Shown: positions 51,938 through 60,781 of the stretch, piece after piece
Numbering within the stretch: the stretch's first letter is position 1
How the letters are laid out: the number at the start of each line of letters is the position of its first letter
Notes under the pieces: model-generated
The model's input: only the letters and a program-made list of their open reading frames with translations
Told to the model about the DNA's origin: nothing
Databases searched by the model: none
Assembly (NCBI GenBank): GCA_021029595.1
Contig: JAJJOY010000003.1
Location: forward strand, 344,958-408,957
DNA length: 64,000 nucleotides
Direction: 5' to 3'
From: Hominenteromicrobium mulieris
GTDB lineage: Bacteria; Bacillota; Clostridia; Oscillospirales; Acutalibacteraceae
Translations under genes and position numbers: made by a program

Positions 51938-53805
51938 ATTACACCCAAGCACAGATTGACCGGGCGAACGCCGTCAGTCTGGAAGATTTTCTCCGCACAC
52001 AGGGAGAGACGCTTATCAAAAGCGGACGGGAATACCGCTGGAAAGAACATGACAGCCTGACCGTCCGGGGAAACAAATGGTTTCGCCACAGCCAGAGCAA
52101 GGGCGGCTATCCCATTGATTTTGTCATGGAGTTTTACGGCAAGTCCTTTCCCGAAGCAGTCCAGCTCTTAACCGGCGAAAGCGCCGAGGGACAGAGCGAA
52201 GCCAGCACAGCACCGCCCACAGCGTTTCACTTGCCCTTGCACAACAGAACAGCCGACAGAGCAATTCAATATCTTTGCGAAAGCCGAGGTCTCAACAAAA
52301 CGCTTGTTGAGGCTTTTCTTCTTTCCGGGGATATTTACGAGGACGCAAAGCGGCACAATGTTGTGTTTGTCGGCAGAGACCGAAGCGGTACGCCGAGATA
52401 CGCCCATGTGCGAGGAACGGCAGACCCATTCAGACAGGACATTGCCGGGTCTGACAAGTCCTATCCGTTCCGCTATGAGGGAAACGGCAATCAGCTCTTT
52501 GTCTTTGAAGCACCGATTGACCTTTTGTCCTTTATCTGCCTTTATCCGCAGGACTGGCAGACAAGGAGCTACCTTGCCCTGGGCGGCGTTTCAGGCAAAG
52601 CCCTTGACCGTTTTCTTTCTGAACGCAAGGACACCCGAAAAGTGTTCCTCTGCCTTGACAGCGACACCGCAGGAAGCGATGCCTGTACCCGACTGGCACA
52701 GTCCATTCCCGGCGAGATCGCCGTCATTCGCCTTGTCCCGGCAAGGAAAGACTGGAACGATGTTCTCCGTCAGCAAGGGGACATTCCCAGCCGCAAATTC
52801 ATAGCCGAGACAATCACGCTGCGAGAGCTGCCCACCGCCCAGCCTGTTCCCATGCTCCGCATGGCAGATGTGGAGCTGACGAGCGTGGAGTGGCTATGGT
52901 TTCCGTATATCCCCTTTGGAAAGCTGACGATCATACAGGGCAACCCCGGCGAGGGCAAGACCTACTTTGCCATGCGCCTTGCGGCGGCTTGCACCAATCG
53001 AAAGCCTTTACCCGGTATGGAGACCCTTGAGCCTTTCAACATCATCTACCAGACCGCAGAGGACGGTCTGGGCGATACCGTCAAGCCCCGACTGATGGAA
53101 GCGGAAGCAGACCTTGAAAGAGTGCTTGTCATTGACGATAGGGACACACCGCTGACCCTTGCCGATGAGCGCATAGCAAGGGCAATCAGGGAAAACAACG
53201 CAAGGCTGGTTATCATTGACCCGGTGCAGGCGTTTCTGGGCGCAGATGTGGACATGAACCGGGCAAATGAAGTCCGTCCCATTTTCCGCAGTCTGGGAGA
53301 TATTGCACAGGCTACTGGGTGCGCTATCGTGCTGATAGGGCACCTGAACAAAGCCGCAGGAACACAAAGCACTTACAGGGGCTTAGGGTCTATCGACATT
53401 ACGGCGGCAGTCCGCAGTCTGCTCTTTATCGGCAAGCTGAAGGACAGCCCCACAACGAGGGTGCTTATCCATGAGAAAAGCTCCCTTGCGCCGCCCGGAC
53501 AGTCCCTTGCCTTTTCTCTGGGAGACGAGAAAGGCTTTGAATGGATAGGAGCTTATGACATTACCGCTGACGAGCTTCTTGCCGGAACAGACACCGCCAA
53601 GACCGAGAGCAAGACCGCACAGGCGCAAATGCTTATTCTGGAACTGCTTGCGGACGGAAAGCGTATGCCGAGTGCAGAGTTGGAAAAGGCAGTCAATGAG
53701 CGTGGGATTTCCTCACGCACCATGAGAACGGCAAAGAGCCGTATCGGGGACAGACTTGTGACCGAGAAAGACGGCACAGCATGGGTCTGCTATCTCCGAG
53801 ACTGA
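51934..53805 (+). CDS. Primase/helicase fusion (DUF3991-TOPRIM plus RecA-like ATPase)
   Basis: The 623-residue protein starts with a DUF3991-type primase zinc-like domain (SLTVRGNKWFRHSQSKGGYPIDFVMEF), continues with a TOPRIM-like core (VFEAPIDLLSF, then LCLDSDTAGSDA) and ends with a RepA-type hexameric ATPase: Walker A GNPGEGKTYFA near residue 335 and Walker B RLVIIDPVQAF near 425. It may prime and unwind the element during replication or after transfer. The start overlaps the relaxase stop (ATGA). A winged-helix-like tail closes the protein. Confidence 0.88.
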   Translation: MNYTQAQIDRANAVSLEDFLRTQGETLIKSGREYRWKEHDSLTVRGNKWFRHSQSKGGYPIDFVMEFYGKSFPEAVQLLTGESAEGQSEASTAPPTAFHLPLHNRTADRAIQYLCESRGLNKTLVEAFLLSGDIYEDAKRHNVVFVGRDRSGTPRYAHVRGTADPFRQDIAGSDKSYPFRYEGNGNQLFVFEAPIDLLSFICLYPQDWQTRSYLALGGVSGKALDRFLSERKDTRKVFLCLDSDTAGSDACTRLAQSIPGEIAVIRLVPARKDWNDVLRQQGDIPSRKFIAETITLRELPTAQPVPMLRMADVELTSVEWLWFPYIPFGKLTIIQGNPGEGKTYFAMRLAAACTNRKPLPGMETLEPFNIIYQTAEDGLGDTVKPRLMEAEADLERVLVIDDRDTPLTLADERIARAIRENNARLVIIDPVQAFLGADVDMNRANEVRPIFRSLGDIAQATGCAIVLIGHLNKAAGTQSTYRGLGSIDITAAVRSLLFIGKLKDSPTTRVLIHEKSSLAPPGQSLAFSLGDEKGFEWIGAYDITADELLAGTDTAKTESKTAQAQMLILELLADGKRMPSAELEKAVNERGISSRTMRTAKSRIGDRLVTEKDGTAWVCYLRD

Positions 53806-53948
53806 CAACAGGAACACGGCAAGCGTGGCAAAGACGGCAAGGTTTTTATAGATACCTTAATGTTGCCGCCTTGCCTTCTTCCCTCATACCGATCACCGCC
53901 CGATGATGAAAAGTCACCGGGCATTTTTTATTTACAGGAGGATTTTGA

Positions 53949-54107
53949 ATGAACAATACCGCAACCAACAGTACCCCTTGCCCGACTGTCAGAAAGCAGA
54001 TTGGCAAGACCACCTATATCGTCCGTGTCCATTTCAGCGAGACCGCCAAGGAGACGATGGAGGACAAAATCAAGCGTATGCTCCGTGAAGAAGTCCGCAA
54101 AATGTGA
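53949..54107 (+). CDS. TnpW family transposon protein
   Basis: The ATG at 53949 follows AGGAGG and gives 52 residues. The sequence (PTVRKQIGKTTYIVRVHFSE, then EDKIKRMLREEV) matches TnpW, a small protein of unknown function found at the end of Tn4451-like elements. It is the last gene before the right boundary at 54,153. Confidence 0.85.
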   Translation: MNNTATNSTPCPTVRKQIGKTTYIVRVHFSETAKETMEDKIKRMLREEVRKM

Positions 54108-54151
54108 CTTCTTTTTGAATTTGATGAAAAAGTCCTTGACTTTTCGTCTCT

Positions 54152-54964
54152 GGCAAAACCTTAAAATCCATCCTCATTTCCTGCGGTGCCCGGCTTGCTC
54201 CCTTTGATATCAAGGAGCTGCGGGACCTGATGGAGTATGACGAACTGGAACTGGATACCCTGGGCGACCAAAAGACGGCGCTGTTTGTGATCCTGTCAGA
54301 TACGGACAGCACTTTCAATTTCGTGGCCGCCCTCATGTATAGTCAGCTTTTCAATCTGCTCTGCGACAAGGCGGATGACTTCTACGGCGGGCGGCTGCCT
54401 GTCCATGTCCGTTTGATCCTGGACGAGTTTGCCAACATCGGCCAGATACCGAACTTCGATAAGCTGATTGCCACCATCCGAAGCCGTGAGATATCGGCTT
54501 CTATTATTTTGCAGTCGCAGAGCCAGTTAAAGACCATCTACAAGGATGCGGCAGATACCATTGTCGGTAACTGTGACAGCACTTTGTTTTTGGGAGGCAA
54601 GGAAAAATCCACGCTCAAGGAAATTTCGGAACTGCTGGGGAAAGAGACCATTGATCTCTATAACCAGTCCGAAAACCGGGGCAGCCAGGTTTCCCACGGC
54701 CTCAGTTATCAGAAATTAGGAAAGGAGTTGATGACCCAGGACGAATTGGCAGTGATGGACGGCGGCAAGTGTATCTTCATGCTGCGGGGCGTGCGTCCGT
54801 TCCTTTCGGACAAGTACGACCTCACCCGGCACCCGAATTACAGATACACGGCCGACGCCGACCCTAAAAATGTCTTTGACATGGAACGGTACATGAAGAA
54901 GCAGCGTGCCGTGGTAAAACCCACGGACACCTTCGATGTGTACGAGATTGACGCAACAACTTAA
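54152..54964 (+). pseudogene. virD4/TraG coupling protein, 3' part (interrupted)
   Basis: The frame resumes at GGCAAAACC and encodes 270 residues in the same register as the 5' part. It carries the Walker B motif RLILDEFANIG, the ISASIILQSQSQL segment and the C-terminal HPNYRYTADADPKNVFD tail. The two parts together give 585 residues, a normal size. The insertion separates Walker A from Walker B, so the coupling protein cannot work unless the element excises. An internal ATG at 54230 could not restore function. Confidence 0.92.
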
Positions 54965-55000
54965 CCCAAAATCAAAAACATTTTTTAGGAGGATTATTTT

Positions 55001-55141
55001 ATGGAATTTTTCAACAGTGCAGTTGGTGTTTTGCAGACTCTCGTAGTGGCCCTGGGCGCAGGTCTTGGTATCTGGGGCGTTATCAACCTTCTGGAAGGTT
55101 ACGGCCAGGACAACCCTGCTTCCAATGCTCATGTGCCATAA
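55001..55141 (+). pseudogene. maff2 gene truncated by a second insertion
   Basis: The ATG at 55001 follows TAGGAGG. The first 40 residues (VLQTLVVALGAGLGIWGVIN, then LLEGYGQDNPAS) match Maff2, a short two-helix membrane protein of Tn1549-like ICEs. The second helix is missing: after about 55,125 the sequence turns into an unrelated NAHVP and stops. Maff2 is known to flank inserted elements in related ICEs. Confidence 0.82.
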
Positions 55142-55273
55142 AGTAACACACAAGAAGTTGATAGACAACAGCCCGTTATTCCGTAAAAATTTCAAAGTAG
55201 AATTTCATGGAAGCCATACAAATTGTGTGGCTTCTTTTGCTTAATAAGCAAAGATAAATTTTCTAATACCCTA

Positions 55274-55322
55274 TTGACAAAAGCGTTTGCCTTGAATATA
55301 ATGTACTTGTACGATAAGTACA
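55274..55322 (+). promoter_or_regulatory. Promoter and operator of the gntR-ABC operon
   Basis: A perfect TTGACA (55274-55279) and perfect TATAAT (55297-55302) are 17 nt apart. The dyad TGTACTT-N7-AAGTACA (55302-55322) starts at the end of the -10 box. This placement would let the GntR protein block its own operon. Confidence 0.82.
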
Positions 55323-55345
55323 TTATAGAACAAAGGAGGGGCGTT

Positions 55346-55723
55346 GTGGAAATTATCATAAGCAGTAATACGAGCAAGCCAATTTATGAGCAGATAACTT
55401 CACAGATAAAAGCCATGATTATGAGTGGCGAGTTAAAAACCGGCGATCCTATTCCCTCTATGCGGGCGCTGGCAAAGTCCATTCATGTGAGTGTTATTAC
55501 CGTTCAAAAAGCGTATGAAGATTTGCAAAGGGACGGTTTTATTGAAACAACGGTAGGCCGAGGAAGTTTTGTGTCGGCACAGAACAAAGACTTTTATCAG
55601 GAAGAACAGCAGAGATTGGCCGAAGAACATTTGCAAGAGGCCGCCGATATTGGGCGGATAAGTGGAATATCGTTGGAAAAACTGATTGAATTACTGACGA
55701 TATTTTATCAAGAGGAGGATTAA
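55346..55723 (+). CDS. GntR family regulator (YtrA subfamily)
   Basis: The GTG at 55346 follows AAAGGAGG and gives 125 residues; the frame is open upstream but would run through the promoter. The winged helix is typical (PIYEQITSQIKAMIMSGELK, SMRALAKSIHVSVITVQKAY, GFIETTVGRGSFV). The short C-terminal helical tail without a ligand domain marks the YtrA subfamily, which represses adjacent ABC transporter genes and responds to cell-wall-active antibiotics in some species. It is followed by the ABC genes with a 2-nt gap. Confidence 0.92.
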   Translation: MEIIISSNTSKPIYEQITSQIKAMIMSGELKTGDPIPSMRALAKSIHVSVITVQKAYEDLQRDGFIETTVGRGSFVSAQNKDFYQEEQQRLAEEHLQEAADIGRISGISLEKLIELLTIFYQEED

Positions 55724-55725
55724 CT

Positions 55726-56586
55726 ATGAACGCTATTTTGCAGGTTGAGAACTTGACAAAGCAATACGCCGATTTCAAGTTAGACCATGTTTCGTTTTCG
55801 GTTCCGAAAGGAACAATCATGGGGCTTATTGGCGAAAATGGAGCCGGAAAAAGCACAACTATCAATGCTATTCTTGATTTAATTCATAAAGATGATGGAA
55901 CAGTTACTTTTTGGGGGCAGGAATTATCGTCCACAAAACAAATCAAAGAGGATGTTGGCGTAGTGTTTGACGGAATTAACTTCTATGAAACGCTCACTCC
56001 GGCCAAAGTCGGGAAAATTGCTGGTGCTGCCTACAAACAGTGGGACGGCCATCTGTTTCAAGACTATCTAAAGCGGTTTCAACTTCCAGCGGATAAGGAA
56101 ATTAAATCTCTGTCCAAGGGAATGAAGATGAAGTTGTGTATTGCCGTCGCCCTTTCCCATAACCCCAAGCTACTGATTTTGGACGAAGCGACAAGCGGCC
56201 TCGACCCTGTAATGCGTGATGATATTCTTGATGTATTTCTTGAATTTGTTCAGGACGAAAATCATTCCATTTTGATGTCCTCGCATATCACAACAGATTT
56301 AGAAAAAGTCGCAGATTACATTACATTTATCCATCAGGGCAAGGTTCTTTTTTGTAAAACGAAAGATGAACTTCGTTATAACTATGGTATTATCCGCTGT
56401 GGCGCAGCACTGTTCGACCAGCTCGATAAAGCGGAAATTCTGGCTTACCGCAAAGATGATTATCAATGGAATGTGCTGGTAGCTGACAAGGAAAAAGCCC
56501 GGAGGAAATATAAAAATGCCGTAGTGGACGACGCAACAATCGACGATATTCTGCTGCTGTATGTGAAAGGAGAGCAAGCAAAATGA
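55726..56586 (+). CDS. ABC-2 type exporter ATP-binding protein
   Basis: The 286-residue protein has Walker A GENGAGKST near residue 40, the signature region LSKGMKMKLCIAVAL (a divergent form common in this exporter group), Walker B LLILDEATSGLD and the H-loop SSHITTDLEKV. The partner permease gene overlaps its end by 4 nt. Together with the GntR repressor it forms a self-contained export cassette, probably for an antimicrobial or peptide. Confidence 0.93.
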   Translation: MNAILQVENLTKQYADFKLDHVSFSVPKGTIMGLIGENGAGKSTTINAILDLIHKDDGTVTFWGQELSSTKQIKEDVGVVFDGINFYETLTPAKVGKIAGAAYKQWDGHLFQDYLKRFQLPADKEIKSLSKGMKMKLCIAVALSHNPKLLILDEATSGLDPVMRDDILDVFLEFVQDENHSILMSSHITTDLEKVADYITFIHQGKVLFCKTKDELRYNYGIIRCGAALFDQLDKAEILAYRKDDYQWNVLVADKEKARRKYKNAVVDDATIDDILLLYVKGEQAK

Positions 56587-57230
56587 AAAGTCTTGTTTTG
56601 AAAGATTTATTTAATATCGGCCACAATGCGAAATCTATGCTATTCATCCTTGTGGTTTTTGCCGTTGCGCTTATTCCGTTTTCCGGCGTAGAAGGCTATA
56701 TTTTTGTATGTGCGATTTTGTGCAGCATGATGATTGTAACAACCTTTTCTTTTGATGACAGTTCTAAATGGACACGGTATGCTATGATAATGCCAGTTTC
56801 CAAGAAAGAATTGGTTGCTGGAAAATTTATGGTGCTGGCTATCTTCTGCGCCATTGGCAGCCTCTTTGGGCTGATTATTGGTTTTATCGGTGGCCTAATC
56901 ACAGATAAAATCGTACTCGACATAGTAGGGATTGGAGAGCTTCTGTTTTTGACACTCGTTGCATGGGTAATCTCCCTTATTTTTGGAAGTATGTCAATTC
57001 CTCTTGTGTTCAAGTTTGGCGCAGAAAAAGGCCGTGTTCTGCTATTAGTATCATTCCTCATTCCGGCAGGGATTTGCTTTGGAATATATCAGCTTCTTAC
57101 TATGCTGGGAGTTGCATTGACAGACCAGATTGTATTTATTCTTCTCTGCTGCTCACCGCTTCTGGCGTTGGCATGGTGCTATGTGATGTATCAAATCAGT
57201 TATCGCATTTTTGTAAAGCAAGAGCTTTGA
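56583..57230 (+). CDS. ABC-2 type exporter permease
   Basis: The 215-residue protein has six hydrophobic segments and matches the ABC-2 permease group with the DDSSKWTRYAMIMPVSKKELV motif between helices 2 and 3. Its start overlaps the ATPase stop. It has no extracellular loop of size, so it resembles the YtrC/bacitracin-type half transporters. Expression would depend on the upstream GntR regulator. Confidence 0.9.
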   Translation: MKSLVLKDLFNIGHNAKSMLFILVVFAVALIPFSGVEGYIFVCAILCSMMIVTTFSFDDSSKWTRYAMIMPVSKKELVAGKFMVLAIFCAIGSLFGLIIGFIGGLITDKIVLDIVGIGELLFLTLVAWVISLIFGSMSIPLVFKFGAEKGRVLLLVSFLIPAGICFGIYQLLTMLGVALTDQIVFILLCCSPLLALAWCYVMYQISYRIFVKQEL

Positions 57231-57251
57231 TTTCTATTGGGAGGTATCTAT

Positions 57252-57419
57252 ATGGGAAGCAGAAGATTTGAAATTACTGAAACCGCAGGAAGTGTGAAAG
57301 GCTTTTATGTGGTAGTGGACAGAGAAACCGGGGTCAATTACCTTGTGGCAAAGTTTGGAACTGGCGGGGGTATTTGTCCCTTGATTGACAAAGACGGAAA
57401 ACCGATTATCAGCGAGTAG
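57252..57419 (+). CDS. DUF6440-like small protein
   Basis: The ATG at 57252 follows GGGAGG by 7 nt and gives 55 residues. The pattern VVDRETGVNYLVAK, GGGICPLIDKDGKPI matches a small beta-rich protein family that is frequent in Firmicutes mobile elements. Function is unknown. It lies 21 nt after the permease gene. Confidence 0.7.
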   Translation: MGSRRFEITETAGSVKGFYVVVDRETGVNYLVAKFGTGGGICPLIDKDGKPIISE

Positions 57420-57436
57420 CAAAGCCAGCCGAGCCA

Positions 57437-57479
57437 GTCAACGGTCAAGATAAACAGCGCATACTGCGCTGCCGTTGAC
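57437..57479. repeat. Compound inverted repeat after the DUF6440-like gene
   Basis: GTCAACGG (57437-57444) pairs with CCGTTGAC (57472-57479), and an inner CAGCGCA/TGCGCTG stem (57455-57461 with 57465-57471) has a 3-nt loop. The T-run is missing, so it is not a standard terminator. Confidence 0.7.
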
Positions 57480-57570
57480 AGCCCCGCCCGCCTTTGCAGA
57501 TAGGCAATCAAGGGGCGACAGCAAGGAGTGCTGCCGCCCTTTCCCATAATCGAAGAAAGGGGGATTTTCC

Positions 57571-58014
57571 ATGACTGAATACGAAGCCTATCAAGAACAT
57601 ATCCGCTATACCCATGATACCTATTGCCGGATTGTTATTCGCCATGCGTCCTTTGACGCTGCCCGTATGCTGGCGGCGAGATGGAAACGGGAAATCTCCC
57701 TTGAATATCTGACCGAAGAAAAGTTTGTCCAACTAAGCACCACAGACGAGTATTTTCAAGTGCCGGACTATGGCGAAACTTATCCGTTCTCTGTCCGGGG
57801 GCAGACGATACTTTTAGATAGCTGTTCTCTTGCGGCTGCTCTTGCCCGATTGCCGGAACAGACGCAGGAAGAAATCTTTTTGTACTACTTTCAGCACTTG
57901 ACGCAGAAAGAAATCGGAGAACAAAGCGGCTGGACACGCAGCACAATCGGGCGGCATATACGGCTTGCCTTGAAGCGGCTGAAAGAGGAAATGGAGGTGC
58001 TGTCCCATGAGTAA
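57571..58014 (+). CDS. Sigma-70 family RNA polymerase sigma factor (mobile-element type)
   Basis: The 147-residue protein has a poorly conserved N-terminus and a clear region 4 helix-turn-helix: LARLPEQTQEEIFLYYFQHL, TQKEIGEQSGWTRSTIGRHI. Short sigma-like proteins of this kind sit before mobilization genes in Clostridia elements and probably direct their transcription. AGAAAGGGGG precedes the ATG. The next gene overlaps its end by 8 nt. Confidence 0.85.
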   Translation: MTEYEAYQEHIRYTHDTYCRIVIRHASFDAARMLAARWKREISLEYLTEEKFVQLSTTDEYFQVPDYGETYPFSVRGQTILLDSCSLAAALARLPEQTQEEIFLYYFQHLTQKEIGEQSGWTRSTIGRHIRLALKRLKEEMEVLSHE

Positions 58015-58207
58015 CCGACTTCTCCCCTATGACACTATCATAAAGGCACATGAGGGCGACCCCATAGCGATACAAGCCGTCCTTGACCGATACGCTGGAT
58101 ATATCCGCTACTTCTCTAAGATGAACGGCTATTACAACTCTGATATGGAGGACTACATCAGAACAAAGCTGATTGAAAGCCTGTTCAAGTTCCGGCTTGA
58201 CCGATAA
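58007..58207 (+). CDS. HTH_16 conjugative-transposon protein
   Basis: The 66-residue protein (LPYDTIIKAHEGDPIAIQAV, then YAGYIRYFSKMNGYYNSDM) matches the helix-turn-helix family found in ORFs of conjugative transposons. It is thought to work together with the sigma-like protein encoded just upstream, whose gene it overlaps. Confidence 0.85.
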   Translation: MSNRLLPYDTIIKAHEGDPIAIQAVLDRYAGYIRYFSKMNGYYNSDMEDYIRTKLIESLFKFRLDR

Positions 58208-58788
58208 CATAGAAACTGAATATCCCGCCGCCCCGCAGCGGCACATGAAGCAGTAAATCCGAAAAAGATTTGCTGCTTTTTTTGCGCTCATTTTTGGCAA
58301 ATTTCCAAAAGTTCCGTATTAGATAGTGAAACCAAAAAATGCCGTTTTTTTTAGACAGCGGGCAAAACGCAGCTTCCGAAACGCCTTATTGTCGGGAAAG
58401 ACCGAGCCGCCGGAAAAGTTCTTGCCGGAAAGTCCGTCATTTTTGCTTTTTGCGGTGTTGTAGGGAGTAAGGGAAGAACGCCAGCCCGCAGCCTTTTATA
58501 AAAAAGCTGGTTGCGATTTCCTGAAAAAGTGGCAGTAGGAAGTGAGTGGCAGTCTGGCAGTTTCTTAGAGCAAGATTCTACCGCAGTACCAAAATTCGCT
58601 TATCGCTCATTTTGCCCCTGCGGGAATCTTGTTGGAGAGTGCCTTCCCCAAACCCTGCCATGTGGCTTACGCCGCTTAAAAATCCCTCAAAATATTTTTT
58701 CGGATTTTTCAAAAACAGTTCCGCTTCACACCCTGTTTTTCTCCTATTAGTGAGAGGACACCACGCACAGAAAGGAGGTCAACCACCT
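58208..58788. other. Gene-free region before mobC (oriT candidate)
   Basis: No coding frame is convincing in these 580 nt. There are T-runs near 58,270 and 58,345, a CCGGAAAAG/CTTGCCGG inverted repeat near 58,412-58,432, and a GTGGCAGT-type repeat at about 58,529-58,562. The region directly precedes mobC and the relaxase gene, the usual place of oriT. Confidence 0.5.
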
Positions 58789-59184
58789 ATGAAACGATAC
58801 AACACGCCGCACCGCAGCCGGGTAGTCAAGACACGCATGACCGAGGAAGAATACGCCGAGTTTGCGGAAAGGCTTTCTGCCTACAACATGAGCCAAGCCG
58901 AGTTTATCCGGCAAGCCATAACCGGGGCAGCCATACGCCCCATCATAACCGTTTCCCCCGCCAATGACGAGCTGCTTGCCGCTGTCGGGAAGCTGACCGC
59001 CGAATACGGCAGGATCGGCGGCAACTTAAACCAGATAGCCCGGACGCTAAATGAGTGGCGCAGCCCCTACCCGCAGCTTGCAGGGGAGGTACAGGCAGCG
59101 GTTTCCGACCTTGCTGCCCTAAAGTTTGAAGTCTTGCAGAAAGTGGGTGACGCTGTTGGCAACATTCAAACATATCAGCTCTAA
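58789..59184 (+). CDS. mobC: MobC-type relaxosome protein
   Basis: The ATG at 58789 follows AAAGGAGGTC by 8 nt and gives 131 residues. An N-terminal ribbon-helix-helix (VVKTRMTEEEYAEFAERLSA, then MSQAEFIRQAITG) is followed by the MobC signature GRIGGNLNQIARTLNE. It binds near oriT and helps the relaxase to open the strands. Its end overlaps the relaxase start by 29 nt. Confidence 0.92.
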   Translation: MKRYNTPHRSRVVKTRMTEEEYAEFAERLSAYNMSQAEFIRQAITGAAIRPIITVSPANDELLAAVGKLTAEYGRIGGNLNQIARTLNEWRSPYPQLAGEVQAAVSDLAALKFEVLQKVGDAVGNIQTYQL

Positions 59185-60781
59185 AAATGCCGACTATGGC
59201 GCAGCGGAAGCCTACCTCACATTTGAGCATGACGAGTTTACCATGAAGCCCACCCTTGATGAAAACGGGCGGCTGATACCGAGGGAGGACTACCGCATTT
59301 CTTCCCTCAACTGCGGGGGCGAGGATTTCGCTGTTGCCTGTATGCGGGCGAATCTCCGCTATGAGAAAAATCAAAAACGGGAAGATGTGAAAAGCCACCA
59401 CTATATCATCAGCTTTGACCCACGGGACGGGACAGACAACGGCTTGACCGTAGACCAGGCGCAGGAGCTGGGCGAGAAGTTCTGTAAAGAGCATTTCCCC
59501 GGACACCAAGCCCTTGTATGCACCCACCCGGACGGGCATAACCACAGCGGCAATATCCATGTGCATATCGTCATCAACTCCCTGCGAATTTATGAAGTCA
59601 CGCTTCTGCCCTACATGGACAGACCAGCCGACACACGGGAGGGCTGCAAGCACCGCTGCACCAATGCCGCTATGGAATATTTCAAGTCCGAAGTCATGGA
59701 GATGTGCCACCGGGAAAATCTGTATCAGATTGACCTTTTGCATGGCAGCAAGAACCGAGTGACCGAGCGTGAATACTGGGCGCAGAAGAAAGGGCAGCTT
59801 GCCCTTGATAAAGAGAACGCCGCCAGAGAAGCCACCGGACAGCCGACCAAGCCCACCAAGTTTGAAACGGACAAGGCGAAGCTGCGCCGGACGATACGGC
59901 AGGCACTTTCCCAAGCTACCAGCTTTGACGAGTTTTCTTCCCTTTTGCTGTGGGAGGGCGTGACCGTCAAGGAGAGCCGGGGGCGGCTTTCCTACCTCAC
60001 GCCGGACAGGACAAAGCCTATCACAGCCCGGAAGCTGGGGGACGATTTTGACAAGGCTGCTGTCCTTGCCCTGCTCACACAGAACGCCCACAGAGCCGCC
60101 GAACAGACCACAGCCATACCCGAATACCCCCACACACAAAAGGGACGCTTGCGGGAGGAAAAAACCACAAAAACTACCCCGGCAGACACCACCTTGCAGC
60201 GCATGGTTGACCGGGAAGCAAAGCGAGCCGAGGGCAAGGGCGTAGGCTATGACCGCTGGGCGGCAAAGCACAACCTAAAGCAAATGGCGGCTACCGTTAC
60301 AGCCTACCAGCAGTACGGCTTTTCTTCCCCGGAGGAATTGGACGAAGCCTGTTCTGCCGCCTATGCCGCCATGCAGGAAAGCCTTGCAGAGCTGAAGCAG
60401 GTGGAAAAGACGCTGAACGGGAAAAAGGAGCTGCAACGACAGGTGCTTGCCTATTCCAAGACCCGCCCTGTCCGGGACGGGCTGAAACAGCAGAAAAACG
60501 CCAAAGCAAAATCAGCCTACCGTCAGAAGTACGAAAGCGACTTTATCATAGCAGACGCAGCCGCCCGCTATTTCAGGGAGAACGGCATTTCCAAGCTGCC
60601 GAGCTATAAAGCCCTGCAAGCAGAGATTGAAGCCCTTATCAAAGAGAAAAACAGCGGCTACAACGATTACCGGGCAAAACGGGAGGAATACCGCCGCTTG
60701 CAGACTGTCAAGGGCAATATCGACCAGATTTTACGCCGGAGCGAGCCGCAACGCAGAAAGGAGCAGAGCCATGAACGGTAA
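59156..60781 (+). CDS. MobA-type relaxase (mobilization nuclease)
   Basis: I place the start at TTG 59156, which gives a protein beginning ATFKHISSKNADYGAAEAYL like its relatives; the frame's ATG at 59126 adds ten residues that belong to mobC's shadow. The 541-residue protein has the metal-binding motif HPDGHNHSGNIHVHIVIN near residue 125, a Tyr-rich N-terminus for strand transfer, and a long coiled-coil C-terminus. It nicks and carries the DNA strand during mobilization. It needs a coupling protein from a helper ICE. Confidence 0.92.
   Translation: MATFKHISSKNADYGAAEAYLTFEHDEFTMKPTLDENGRLIPREDYRISSLNCGGEDFAVACMRANLRYEKNQKREDVKSHHYIISFDPRDGTDNGLTVDQAQELGEKFCKEHFPGHQALVCTHPDGHNHSGNIHVHIVINSLRIYEVTLLPYMDRPADTREGCKHRCTNAAMEYFKSEVMEMCHRENLYQIDLLHGSKNRVTEREYWAQKKGQLALDKENAAREATGQPTKPTKFETDKAKLRRTIRQALSQATSFDEFSSLLLWEGVTVKESRGRLSYLTPDRTKPITARKLGDDFDKAAVLALLTQNAHRAAEQTTAIPEYPHTQKGRLREEKTTKTTPADTTLQRMVDREAKRAEGKGVGYDRWAAKHNLKQMAATVTAYQQYGFSSPEELDEACSAAYAAMQESLAELKQVEKTLNGKKELQRQVLAYSKTRPVRDGLKQQKNAKAKSAYRQKYESDFIIADAAARYFRENGISKLPSYKALQAEIEALIKEKNSGYNDYRAKREEYRRLQTVKGNIDQILRRSEPQRRKEQSHER

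Larger units (their letters stand above)
44886..54153 (+). mobile_element. 9.27-kb mobilizable element inserted in virD4
   Basis: The boundaries are fixed by the coding frame of virD4. Left flank ends ...GCGGCGGG at 44,885 and right flank resumes GGCAAAACC at 54,152; the shared GG is the likely crossover core. Joining the flanks restores the reading MAAGKTLKS without change of frame. Inside are a large serine recombinase, TnpV, a DUF6809 protein, two cargo genes, DUF3847, a MobA/L relaxase, a primase/helicase and TnpW. This is the content of an integrative and mobilizable element of the Tn4451-like type. Confidence 0.88.
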
